NCBI RefSeq assembly: GCF_003992125.1 | Contig: NZ_RQUY01000003.1 | Location: 1-64,000 of the forward strand | DNA from: Veillonella caviae | GTDB taxonomy: Bacteria; Bacillota; Negativicutes; Veillonellales; Veillonellaceae | Direction of reading: 5' to 3' | Length of the DNA: 64,000 bases | Shown: positions 56,431 to 64,000 of the stretch, piece by piece | Numbering within the stretch: position 1 is the stretch's first letter | How the letters are laid out: each line of letters starts with the position of its first letter | Notes under the pieces: generated by a model | Told to the model about the DNA's origin: nothing | The model's input: the letters and a program-made list of their open reading frames with translations, nothing else | Database searches by the model: none | Translations under genes and position numbers: made by a program

Positions 56431-57067
56431 ACTATTCAGCTCTATTGATGGAGAAGGTCGCCGACAAGGTTTATTAACTACATTTTTACGACTTCATGAT
56501 TGCAATATTCGTTGCTCCTATTGTGATACTTTGTACAGTTATGGACCTAATAGTACTTTTGAAAATATCAATGTACAAGATGTTGCAAACCGAATTGAAG
56601 AATTAGGCAATTATCGTATTACCATTACTGGAGGCGAACCACTGTTGCAAGAAGTAGAAGTAATTGAGCTCATTGATGAATTGGCAAAGCGCAATGAAAA
56701 CTACGATATAAATATTGAAACGAATGGGACTATTGTGCCTAGCTTTCATAGGCCTAATACATGGTTTACTTATGACTATAAAACGCCGTCATCATTGGCA
56801 GAGGAATATGTTGATGTAGATATATTTAAAGTGGCTACTGAACGAGATATTATAAAGTTTGTAGTTGGCTCTTTAGAGGATTTAGATGCTATGCGTCGCG
56901 TTATCGTTACATATCCTACGAAGGGGCAAATTTATGTATCTCCAGTATGGGGGCGTATAGAAGGCTCTACTATTATTGATTATATGCAAGCATACAATTT
57001 ACAAGACGTTCGGTTCCAATTGCAAATTCATAAATTTATTTGGGACCCTAATGCGAAAGGAGTGTAA
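56417..57067 (+). CDS. queE: 7-carboxy-7-deazaguanine synthase QueE
   Basis: Radical SAM enzyme that makes carboxydeazaguanine from the QueD product. 216 residues; motif CNIRCSYCDT near residue 30, plus SIDGEGRRQG at the N-terminus and TGGEPLLQ, all typical. ATG 56417 lies in the end of queD. Next is folE after 1 base. queC, the following enzyme, is not in the window. Confidence 0.94.
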   Translation: MNVVELFSSIDGEGRRQGLLTTFLRLHDCNIRCSYCDTLYSYGPNSTFENINVQDVANRIEELGNYRITITGGEPLLQEVEVIELIDELAKRNENYDINIETNGTIVPSFHRPNTWFTYDYKTPSSLAEEYVDVDIFKVATERDIIKFVVGSLEDLDAMRRVIVTYPTKGQIYVSPVWGRIEGSTIIDYMQAYNLQDVRFQLQIHKFIWDPNAKGV

Positions 57068-57068
57068 T

Positions 57069-57632
57069 ATGGATACCGAAAAAATTGAAAGTTTAGTATA
57101 CCAATTGCTAGAAGCATTAGGTGAAGACCCTAATCGTGAAGGTCTGGTAGAAACGCCGAAACGGGTAGCTCAAATGATGTCTGAAATATACGAAGGTATC
57201 CAATATACAAATCAAGATATTGCGAATATGTTTGGAAAAACCTTTGCGGTAGATACGAACCAAATGGTAGTAGTGAAAGATATTACTTGTTTTTCACATT
57301 GTGAGCATCATATGGCCTTAATGTATGATATGAGTGTTTCTGTTGGGTATATTCCAAAAGGGCAAGTGATTGGCTTGTCCAAAATTCCTCGCATTGCTGA
57401 AATGTGTTGTAAACGACTGCAATTACAAGAGAAAATTGGTGAAGATATTGCTGAGGTTATTTCCTTGGCTACTGGGTCTAATGATGTTATCGTACATATT
57501 ACAGCTTCTCATAGTTGTATGAGTGCGCGAGGCATTAAATCTACGGACAGTAAGACTACAACTTTAGCCACTAAAGGTGTATTTAATGATGATGCTATGA
57601 TTCAACGATTTATATTAATGATGCAATCGTAA
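57069..57632 (+). CDS. folE: GTP cyclohydrolase I FolE
   Basis: Converts GTP to dihydroneopterin triphosphate, entry to both folate and queuosine routes. 187 residues; motifs DPNREGLVETPKRVA, the zinc-binding CFSHCEHHM and the C-terminal SCMSARGI are intact. Its place after queDE suggests that it feeds queuosine synthesis. RBS AAAGGAG before the ATG. Confidence 0.95.
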   Translation: MDTEKIESLVYQLLEALGEDPNREGLVETPKRVAQMMSEIYEGIQYTNQDIANMFGKTFAVDTNQMVVVKDITCFSHCEHHMALMYDMSVSVGYIPKGQVIGLSKIPRIAEMCCKRLQLQEKIGEDIAEVISLATGSNDVIVHITASHSCMSARGIKSTDSKTTTLATKGVFNDDAMIQRFILMMQS

Positions 57633-57662
57633 TTGACGAAACCCATCGATATACAGTATAAT
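57633..57662 (+). promoter_or_regulatory. Promoter of the CAT-anticodon tRNA
   Basis: TTGACG (57633-57638), 18-base spacer, TATAAT (57657-57662). It begins directly after the folE stop. Confidence 0.78.
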
Positions 57663-57684
57663 AATTGAGCAAGTTACTAACTAT

Positions 57685-57759
57685 GGGCCTATAGCTCAGG
57701 GGTAGAGCAACCGGCTCATAACCGGTCGGTCCCTGGTTCGATCCCAGGTGGGCCCACCA
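57685..57759 (+). tRNA. tRNA with CAT anticodon, Met or Ile2
   Basis: 75 nt with the CCA encoded. Acceptor GGGCCTA/TGGGCCC, D arm GCTC/GAGC, anticodon arm ACCGG/CCGGT with loop CTCATAA, T arm CCTGG/CCAGG with TTCGATC. A normal G1-C72 pair excludes initiator tRNA. Pairs C4-G69 and C5-G68 match what I recall as TilS identity elements in E. coli tRNA-Ile2, so lysidine-modified Ile2 is a real alternative to elongator Met. Confidence 0.93.
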
Positions 57760-57780
57760 AACTTGTATCAATATGGATTA

Positions 57781-57807
57781 AACCTGCTCCTTGGGGGCAG
57801 GTTTTTT
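57781..57807 (+). terminator. Terminator after the tRNA
   Basis: AACCTGC with GCAGGTT (57781-57787, 57797-57803), then T-run. Confidence 0.88.
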
Positions 57808-57917
57808 GTTATAATAAGGACAATATATCTTATGAGCCTGTTCTATAAGGAAATTATCTGCGTTAATACGCCTTTATATGTATATGATATAACTATTAGA
57901 TAGTATACGAGGTAATT

Positions 57918-58688
57918 ATGAAACCGAAAATTATGATGAATCGTTTAGAAGCGGTCTTTTCTATAGTGCCTACTGCAGATTCTATTGCAGATATAGGCAC
58001 AGATCACGGCTACTTAGCTGTAGAACTCATCTCTCGAGGTAAAGCCAAACGCGTTGTTGCAGGGGATGTGCATAAAGGTCCATTGGAATCAGCTAAGTCT
58101 TATGTGGACAGCTGTGGACTTAGTCATGTTATTGACTGTCGCTTAGGGGATGGTCTTAAGATGACCGAAAAAGGTGAATTAAACGGCGCCATTTGTTGTG
58201 GTATGGGTGGATTTTTAATGCGTAATATTGTGAAATCCGGTCCGGAGCTTCTAGAATTTTATGTATTACAACCACAAAATGGACAAGCCGAATTGCGTCA
58301 ATATATGGTTGCCAATGGATATGAAATCGTTAAGGAAATCATCGTCCGTGATATGGGTAAATTATATACTGCATTTTTAGCGGTGCGCCAAAATGTGCTC
58401 AGTCAATATGGATATATTAAAGAAGAGATATATAGTGGTGCCGAGCATGCTACAAACTCTAGCATGCTAGTGGTTGCTGATATATATCATAATTTAGATT
58501 GTAATTCTATTCTGTGGTCTGTAGGTGCTTTGTTGGCTGCAGAGAAACCGGATTTATGGACAGACTATATTGACTATCTAATATATCAACGACAATGTGC
58601 TTTAGATGGTATGACAGAGTCGTTAGCACATACAGAGAAATATCGAGTTATTAAGAAGGAAATCCTAGAATTAGAGACGTTACGTTGA
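57918..58688 (+). CDS. trmK: tRNA (adenine-22-N1)-methyltransferase TrmK
   Basis: SAM-dependent methyltransferase for m1A22 in tRNA. 256 residues; motif I DIGTDHGYLAVEL (about 22-34) and GMGGFLMRNIV (about 94-104) are typical of the YqfN/TrmK family. Located after rpoD and next to nif3 as in Bacillus. The ATG follows GAGGTAAT. Confidence 0.92.
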   Translation: MKPKIMMNRLEAVFSIVPTADSIADIGTDHGYLAVELISRGKAKRVVAGDVHKGPLESAKSYVDSCGLSHVIDCRLGDGLKMTEKGELNGAICCGMGGFLMRNIVKSGPELLEFYVLQPQNGQAELRQYMVANGYEIVKEIIVRDMGKLYTAFLAVRQNVLSQYGYIKEEIYSGAEHATNSSMLVVADIYHNLDCNSILWSVGALLAAEKPDLWTDYIDYLIYQRQCALDGMTESLAHTEKYRVIKKEILELETLR

Positions 58689-58698
58689 AGGAGGTCTT

Positions 58699-59811
58699 AT
58701 GATTACTGTTAATGATATTATAAAAACTATAGAAACATTGGCGCCGAAACATTACGCTGAATCTTGGGATAATGTAGGGCTTATGGTGGGGACTGTAGGT
58801 GGCATTGTAAATAAAGTCATTACTACCTTAGATATAACTCCAGAAGTTATCGATTTTGCTATTCATGAGAAAGCACAGCTGATCATCAGTCATCATCCGT
58901 TTATTTTCAAAGGATTGAAATCTATTAATCTTGATTCCGTTCAAGGATCGATGATTGAGCGTTTAATTAAACACAATATTGCGGTATATAGTGCACATAC
59001 AAATTTAGACATTGCTGATGGTGGATTAAATGACATGTTAGCTCGACGTCTTGGTTTACAAGATATCCGTGGTTTTGTTCCGTTAGGTTCTGACATGATG
59101 TATAAAATAACTACTTTCGTTCCTGAAAGCTCTGCAGCCGCTGTTCGGTCTGCTATGGCTGAAGCTGGTGCAGGACGTATTGGTAATTATGATTGTTGCA
59201 GTTTTAGTTATGTTGGGGAAGGTCGTTTTAAAGGCAACGCTAATGCTAATCCTACCATTGGTAATATTGGTACCTTAGAAGTGGTTCAAGAGGTAGCTGT
59301 ACAAGTCATTGTTGAGGAGAAAATGTTATCACAAGTTCTAATGGCTATGAAAGAGGTACATCCTTACGAAGAAGTAGCATATGATGTGGTGGCTTTGGCG
59401 GAACCTGGATGTGGACGTACATTAGGCCGTGTTGGGATATTGCCAGAGGCTATGGATGTTGATGTATTCTGTGACTATGTACAAGAATGTTTACCTCATA
59501 GCCAATTGCGTTTTGGCGGTGTTAAAAAAGAGCTTATTAAGACTATCGCTCTTTGTTCTGGTGCAGGAGCGAGTTTTTTGAAACAAGCTACTGTGGCAGA
59601 TGCATATATCACAGGCGATGTGAAGTACCATGATGCACAATTGGCAAAAGAGCTAGGCGTATTCATCGTTGATGCAGGTCATTTTGGAACTGAAGAAATT
59701 GTAGCAGATGGTTTAGCCCAATATCTTTTGGAACAAGCAGAATTGCAAGCGTGGAACATTCAAATTCTACCGTTCCATGAGCAAGAAGACTTCTTTTTTA
59801 CAGTTCCGTGA
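58699..59811 (+). CDS. Nif3-like dinuclear metal centre protein
   Basis: 370 residues, YqfO type: two Nif3/NGG1p halves with an inserted PII-like domain (about 130-230). Metal-binding HHPFIF (near 66) and SAHTNLD in the first half and DAGHFGTE in the second. GTP cyclohydrolase-like (type 2) activity has been proposed for the family but the function is unsettled. Ten bases after trmK; shared transcript. Confidence 0.9.
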   Translation: MITVNDIIKTIETLAPKHYAESWDNVGLMVGTVGGIVNKVITTLDITPEVIDFAIHEKAQLIISHHPFIFKGLKSINLDSVQGSMIERLIKHNIAVYSAHTNLDIADGGLNDMLARRLGLQDIRGFVPLGSDMMYKITTFVPESSAAAVRSAMAEAGAGRIGNYDCCSFSYVGEGRFKGNANANPTIGNIGTLEVVQEVAVQVIVEEKMLSQVLMAMKEVHPYEEVAYDVVALAEPGCGRTLGRVGILPEAMDVDVFCDYVQECLPHSQLRFGGVKKELIKTIALCSGAGASFLKQATVADAYITGDVKYHDAQLAKELGVFIVDAGHFGTEEIVADGLAQYLLEQAELQAWNIQILPFHEQEDFFFTVP

Positions 59812-59830
59812 GTAAGAAGATTTCTTTTCC

Positions 59831-59860
59831 TTGCATACTATCCGTGAGCTATGATAAACT
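59831..59860 (+). promoter_or_regulatory. Promoter of RNase P RNA
   Basis: TTGCAT (59831-59836), 18-base spacer, TAAACT (59855-59860). Confidence 0.6.
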
Positions 59861-59865
59861 AAATT

Positions 59866-60218
59866 GAAGCAAGTATGAAAGACGGTTGCGAGTCCATTGG
59901 ATTCGAGGAAAGTCCGAGCTCCATAGGGCAGGATGCCAGATAACGTCTGGCGAGGGTGACCTTAGGGAAAGTGCCATAGAAAAGGAAACCGCCACATGAG
60001 TGGTAAGGGTGGAAAGGTGAGGTAAGAGCTCACCAGCAGTCTGGTAACAGGCTGGCTTGGTAAACCCCATCCGGAGCAAGACCGAATAGAAAAGGGTTAA
60101 GGGTGGTCCCGCCTACCTTTCGGGTTGTGTCGCTCGAGCGTGCAGGCGACTGTACGCCTAGAAAGATAATCGTCACCGCGCAAGCGGAACAGAACTCGGC
60201 TTAATGATTGCTTGCTTC
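59866..60218 (+). ncRNA. rnpB: RNase P RNA, A-type
   Basis: Catalytic RNA that trims tRNA 5' ends. About 353 nt. Ends pair (GAAGCAAG 59866-59873 with CTTGCTTC 60211-60218). The conserved core GAGGAAAGTCCGAGCTCC is at 59905-59922; CCATAGGGCAGGATGCCAG, GGTAAACCCCATCCGGAGCAAG and CAGAACTCGGCTTA follow as in E. coli. This ancestral A-type layout differs from the B-type RNA of Bacillus. Confidence 0.95.
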
Positions 60219-60260
60219 TTATTCTATTAATGATACATTCCATATATAAAGGAGAACTTA

Positions 60261-60593
60261 ATGGCTATTACTGCGATTACAAGCGTAGAAGAATTTGATC
60301 AATTAGTACTCGGTTCCAAGGAATTAGTTATTGTAGATTTTTGGGCAGGCTGGTGTGAACCTTGTACAGTAATGCGCCCAGAAGTAGAAGCAGTAGCTGA
60401 AAAATTAGATGGTAAAGTAAAATTTTTCAGTGTTGATGCGGAAGATAAAACATTGCGTCCTATTTTATTAAAAGAAGATGTAGAAGGCATTCCTTCCATG
60501 GTATTTTTTAAGGACGGCAAACTACTTGATCGATTAGCAGGTTATAAAAAAGCAGACGTATTAGAATCTTTGATTAAGGAAGTTATTAAGTAA
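60261..60593 (+). CDS. Thioredoxin with CEPC active site
   Basis: 110 residues with the thioredoxin fold: FWAGWCEPC (Cys32 and Cys35), then a cis-Pro region GIPSMVFF and the closing GYKKADV. The normal active site is CGPC; Glu in place of Gly should change redox potential or pKa. No signal peptide, so cytoplasmic. RBS AAAGGAGAA precedes the ATG. It may be a specialised reductase rather than the main thioredoxin. No thioredoxin reductase is adjacent. Confidence 0.9.
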   Translation: MAITAITSVEEFDQLVLGSKELVIVDFWAGWCEPCTVMRPEVEAVAEKLDGKVKFFSVDAEDKTLRPILLKEDVEGIPSMVFFKDGKLLDRLAGYKKADVLESLIKEVIK

Positions 60594-60992
60594 AATAGTT
60601 TTACAATCATGGATGTTTATATTTGACTTATATATATGCATTGGCTTTGTGACTGTGTAGTAAATTTAGATTTTCACTATATAATTAATACAAAAGCATA
60701 TTTAAGAATACTAGATCTTATGTAGATTGCAATGGTGCAATACAATATTAGGTCTAGTATTTTATTTTTGTTGTTGCTAGTTATCATTTTAAGTAATGAT
60801 ATGTATATTACAACAAGCTATATTTATACTAGTAGATACATGTCTATATAAAAATATTCTATACAGGGGGATGCGTTTAGTGTGGTCTTATACAATATAA
60901 AATGATATAATATATTGATACGATAGTAGTTATTATGTAGTTTAAGTAGTGATATAAATTACTCCAAAGTTGTTGTAAGGAGGCTGTATTCC
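60594..60992. other. 400-base gap before the hydrogenase operon
   Basis: No gene seen. It contains an imperfect terminator (60706-60770) and, after it, very AT-rich sequence with several TATA-like boxes (for example near 60908) that probably hold the hydrogenase promoter. I looked for an FNR site (TTGAT-N4-ATCAA) and saw only half-sites. Confidence 0.5.
60706..60770 (+). terminator. Probable terminator in the gap after the thioredoxin gene
   Basis: AATACTAGA with TCTAGTATT-like arms (starting at 60706 and ending near 60763) enclosing a small ATTGCA/TGCAAT hairpin, followed by a T-rich run. Confidence 0.55.
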
Positions 60993-62132
60993 GTGAAAAA
61001 TCGTGTGAACAGTTTATGGACGCTCTTCCAAGAAAGACGTCTAAGTCGACGTACATTTATGAAGTCTTGCATTGCGTTGACCGCAATTTTAGGCTTGCCA
61101 CCAACTATGCTAGACTCAGTGGTAAAAGCTGCTGAAACTACAGAATTGCCAACGGTGATTTGGCTTCATGGTCATGAATGTACTGGTTGTAGTGAAGCTT
61201 TTATTCGTTCTTCGTCGCCATTTACATCTGATGTAATTTTAAATATGATTTCTTTAGAGTATGATGATACATTGGCTGCTGCTTCTGGCGAACCATTAGA
61301 AGAGCATCTTCACAAAATCATTACTGAGAAATCAGGTAAATACATTTTAGCTGTTGAAGGTGGAGTGCCACTTGATGACGATGGTGTTTACTGTACCGTA
61401 GGTGGCCGTACTTTCAAAGAGTCCCTTAAAGAATGTGCTAAGGGTGCAGCGGCTATCATCGAATATGGCTCCTGCGCATCTTGGGGTGGTATCCAAGCGG
61501 CAAAACCAAATCCAACGAATACAGTGTCTGTATCCAGTGTTGTATCTGGTAAACCAATTATTAAAGTGCCTGGCTGCCCTCCAATTCCAGAGGTTATGAC
61601 TGGCGTAGTTATGCACTATGCATTATTTGGTCAAATTCCTCCATTAGACTCTCAAGGTCGACCTAAACAGTTTTATGGTAACCGCATTCACGATACATGC
61701 TATCGTCGCGCATTTTTCGATTCCGGCTTATTTGTAGAAAAATTCGATGATGATGCATCTAAAGCAGGTTGGTGCCTATACAAAGTAGGTTGCCGTGGAC
61801 CTCAAACTTACAACTCTTGTGGTAATTTACGTTGGTGGAATGGTTTATCCTATCCTATCCAATCCGGTCACGGCTGTATTGGCTGTTCTGAAAAAGGATT
61901 TTGGGATAATGACGTATTCTATAAACGCTTACCAGACATTCCATTAGCTAATACAATTACAACGGCTGACACAGTAGGTACTGTGGCAGCTTTCACAGCA
62001 ACTGGTGCAGTTATTGTCCATGGTGCAGCAACCCTTGCGCGTAATAAATACAATGATATTCAAGAGGAAAAACGCTTGAAAGAACAAGGATTGTGGGATG
62101 AAGCTAAGCATAATAATGGAGGACGTCATTAA
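60993..62132 (+). CDS. [NiFe] hydrogenase small subunit (Tat-exported)
   Basis: Electron-transfer subunit with three Fe-S clusters for a periplasm-facing uptake hydrogenase. 379 residues from GTG 60993 (RBS AAGGAGG). Twin-arginine signal SRRTFMK at 18-24, cleavage near AA47; proximal-cluster ligands start with CTGC (Cys63, Cys66) and continue in EYGSC and PGCPP; later HDTC, GWCLYKVGC and CGNLRWW...GCIGC serve the distal and medial clusters. A hydrophobic segment near the C-terminus (about 325-345) should anchor it. It lacks the extra proximal cysteines of O2-tolerant enzymes, so it resembles E. coli Hyb-type more than Hya. Confidence 0.95.
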   Translation: MKNRVNSLWTLFQERRLSRRTFMKSCIALTAILGLPPTMLDSVVKAAETTELPTVIWLHGHECTGCSEAFIRSSSPFTSDVILNMISLEYDDTLAAASGEPLEEHLHKIITEKSGKYILAVEGGVPLDDDGVYCTVGGRTFKESLKECAKGAAAIIEYGSCASWGGIQAAKPNPTNTVSVSSVVSGKPIIKVPGCPPIPEVMTGVVMHYALFGQIPPLDSQGRPKQFYGNRIHDTCYRRAFFDSGLFVEKFDDDASKAGWCLYKVGCRGPQTYNSCGNLRWWNGLSYPIQSGHGCIGCSEKGFWDNDVFYKRLPDIPLANTITTADTVGTVAAFTATGAVIVHGAATLARNKYNDIQEEKRLKEQGLWDEAKHNNGGRH

Positions 62133-64000
62133 TGAAACGTGTAGTAGTAGATCCAATCTCTCGTATTGAAGGACATTTACGAGTAGAAATTAAAGTGGAC
62201 GAAGCCACTGGTAAAGTGGAAGACGCTTTATCATCCGGTACCGCATGGCGCGGCATCGAACTGGTTGCGAAAAACCGCGACCCTCGTGATTTGTGGGCAT
62301 TTGTGCAACGTATTTGTGGTGTATGCACTACAACTCATGCACTAGCAGCATTGCGTGCAGTAGAAGATGCATTGGGTATTCAAATTCCTAAAAATGCAAA
62401 CTATATCCGTAATATTATGCATAGCTCTTTGGACGTACATGACCATATTGTCCATTTTTATCATTTGCATGCTCTTGATTGGGTAAGCCCTGTGGCAGCA
62501 TTGAATGCAGACCCTGCTAAAACAGCACAATTGCAAAATGATGCATTGGCTACGTATAATGTAGTTGGATTGGAACCAGAAGAAACACAATCTACTGATT
62601 CTGCATATCCAAAGGAATTTCCAAAAGCTACTACTGCATACTATACAGCAGTTCAACAAAAGGTTAAAAAAATCGTTGAATCCGGCCAATTAGGAATTTT
62701 TTCTGCACAATGGTGGGACCATCCCGACTATGAATTATTGCCACCAGAAGTACATTTGATGGCCGTAGCACATTATTTGAATATCTTGGATCGCCAACGT
62801 GACATCGTAGTGCCTCACGTAGTATTTGGAGGTAAAAACCCACATCCACATTACATCGTAGGTGGTATGCCATGTTCCATTTCTATGGATGATATGAATG
62901 CCCCTGTGAATACACAACGTTTAGCTGCTGTGGAGCAATCCATTGCATTGGCAAAAGATTTAGTTAACTATTTCTACTTGCCAGATTTGCTCGCTATCGG
63001 CAAAATTTACGTTGAAAAAGGTATGGTCGACGGAGGAGGCCTTGCGAAAAAACGCGTTATGTCCTATGGAGATTACCCAGATGAACCGTACAGTGGTATT
63101 ACCGATGGTGATTACCATAAAAAGGTTATCGTTCGTTCTAATGGTGTAGTTGAAAACTTTGGTCTTGGCGTTGATAAAGCCACCTTTGTTCCATTAGAAG
63201 GTAAAGATTTCATGGATCCCCAATACCTTAGTGAAGAAGTGGATCATTCTTGGTTCGCATATCCAACTGGTGATAAAACCTTGCATCCTATCGATGGTGT
63301 TACAGAACCTCAATTCACAGGTCCTAAAACAGGGACAAAAGAAAAATGGGAATACCTTGATGAAGATAATAAATATTCTTGGATCAAATCTCCAACTTTC
63401 AAAGGCAACACTGCTGAAGTGGGACCGTTGGCAAAATATATCGTTGTGTACACTAAGGTAAAACAAGGTATCATCACTGACCCGACATGGGCGGAATCCA
63501 TGATGGTTCGCCAAATAGATACAGTAAGTCAAGTGCTCGGTGTACCTGCTCACGTTTGGATGACAACGATGGTAGGTCGTACAGCATGCCGTGGTTTAGA
63601 TGCACAAGTAGCAGCTAATATTAGCCAATACTTCTTTAATAAGTTGGTAACAAATATTAAAAATGGCGATACTGCTGTGGCAGACACTGCTAAATTTGAC
63701 CCTAATACATGGCCAGCAGAGGCAAAAGGCGTTGGTATTTTAGATGCACCTCGTGGCGGCTTAGGTCATTGGATTCATATCAAAGATGGTCGTTCCGCAA
63801 ACTATCAATGTATTGTGCCTTCTACATGGAATGCATGTCCAAAAACTGCTGCCAATGAACATGGTGCATACGAAGATGCTATGATTAATACAAATGTAAA
63901 AATAGCGGATAAGCCATTGGAAATTTTGAAAGTTATCCATTCCTTTGACCCATGTTTGGCATGTGCTACTCATTTATACAATAAAAAAGGTGAGAAAATC
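62132..64000 (+). CDS. [NiFe] hydrogenase large subunit (3' end outside the window)
   Basis: Catalytic subunit, open for 623 codons to the window edge. N-terminal L1 motif RICGVC (Cys62, Cys65) and C-terminal L2 motif DPCLACATH (Cys608, Cys611, His614) supply the four Ni-Fe ligands. RIEGHLR at the start is typical. The endopeptidase should cut after His614, so the tail LYNKKGEKI and the few residues beyond the edge are removed on maturation; only the last codons are missing. ATG overlaps the small-subunit stop by one base, and it is exported with that subunit through Tat. Maturation genes (hyp) and a cytochrome b subunit would be expected just downstream. Confidence 0.95.
   Translation, partial: MKRVVVDPISRIEGHLRVEIKVDEATGKVEDALSSGTAWRGIELVAKNRDPRDLWAFVQRICGVCTTTHALAALRAVEDALGIQIPKNANYIRNIMHSSLDVHDHIVHFYHLHALDWVSPVAALNADPAKTAQLQNDALATYNVVGLEPEETQSTDSAYPKEFPKATTAYYTAVQQKVKKIVESGQLGIFSAQWWDHPDYELLPPEVHLMAVAHYLNILDRQRDIVVPHVVFGGKNPHPHYIVGGMPCSISMDDMNAPVNTQRLAAVEQSIALAKDLVNYFYLPDLLAIGKIYVEKGMVDGGGLAKKRVMSYGDYPDEPYSGITDGDYHKKVIVRSNGVVENFGLGVDKATFVPLEGKDFMDPQYLSEEVDHSWFAYPTGDKTLHPIDGVTEPQFTGPKTGTKEKWEYLDEDNKYSWIKSPTFKGNTAEVGPLAKYIVVYTKVKQGIITDPTWAESMMVRQIDTVSQVLGVPAHVWMTTMVGRTACRGLDAQVAANISQYFFNKLVTNIKNGDTAVADTAKFDPNTWPAEAKGVGILDAPRGGLGHWIHIKDGRSANYQCIVPSTWNACPKTAANEHGAYEDAMINTNVKIADKPLEILKVIHSFDPCLACATHLYNKKGEKI

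Noticed and set aside
1-64000. CRISPR arrays, insertion sequences, prophage or integrase genes
   Set aside because: No regularly spaced repeats, transposase-like or phage-like protein seen; all major reading frames are accounted for by core genes.

Overview
The window is AT-rich bacterial chromosome, densely coding, with almost every gene on the + strand (only tmcAL at 2933-4135 is on the - strand). Strong GGAGG-type ribosome binding sites, Firmicutes-type gene strings (L21-Prp-L27, dnaG-rpoD-trmK-nif3, cinA-recA-recX-rny, fur-hemZ-hisS-aspS-6S RNA-rarA) and an L27 with a cleavable N-terminal extension point to the Firmicutes. Together with an RNase E/G protein, an A-type RNase P RNA, RodZ/MreBCD and a Tat-exported [NiFe] hydrogenase, they suggest a Negativicute. 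Veillonella is my best guess, but that is inference from gene content and not a database result. I see no insertion sequence, prophage or CRISPR array: this is a core-genome stretch.

Layout. 0.4-2.8 kb: a 2[4Fe-4S] ferredoxin, lspA, an RluD-type pseudouridine synthase and pyrR. 2.9-4.1 kb: tmcAL, reverse strand. 4.3-6.1 kb: a lipoprotein and acetate kinase. 6.4-14.9 kb: a long cell-shape cluster (membrane protein, maf, radC, mreB, mreC, mreD, PBP2, a MinD-like ATPase, rodA). 15.0-19.1 kb: two paired radical-SAM-family proteins and RNase G. 19.2-26.5 kb: metal transport around L21-Prp-L27: MntP, an iron-export-type ABC pair, and a four-gene ferric-siderophore/haem-type ABC importer behind a Fur-box-like site. 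26.8-38.4 kb: hydG, recJ, rsh (ppGpp), a metallo-beta-lactamase-fold hydrolase, fur, hemZ, hisS and aspS. 38.5-40.2 kb: 6S RNA and rarA. 40.3-46.6 kb: ftsK, a short RodZ-like protein, a YgiQ radical SAM protein and an orphan binding protein. 46.7-52.6 kb: rimO, cinA, recA, recX and rny. 53.0-59.8 kb: dnaG, rpoD, queD-queE-folE, a CAT-anticodon tRNA, trmK and nif3. 59.9-64.0 kb: RNase P RNA, a thioredoxin with a CEPC active site, and the small and (3'-truncated) large subunits of a periplasmic [NiFe] hydrogenase.

How the parts work together. The shape genes form nearly a full elongation machine (MreBCD, PBP2, RodA, plus RodZ further on), but with oddities: the MreB homologue has Arg where I expect the catalytic Glu, the MinD-like ATPase has no MinC or MinE beside it, and RodZ has no extracytoplasmic domain. 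These read as a remodelled or decaying rod-shape/division-site system and are the most interesting signal here. Iron is the second theme: Fur, Fur-box-like sites, import and export ABC systems, HemZ, ferredoxin, HydG and a hydrogenase. RNA biology is the third: 6S RNA, RNase P RNA, RNase G and RNase Y, and a structured leader before rplU.
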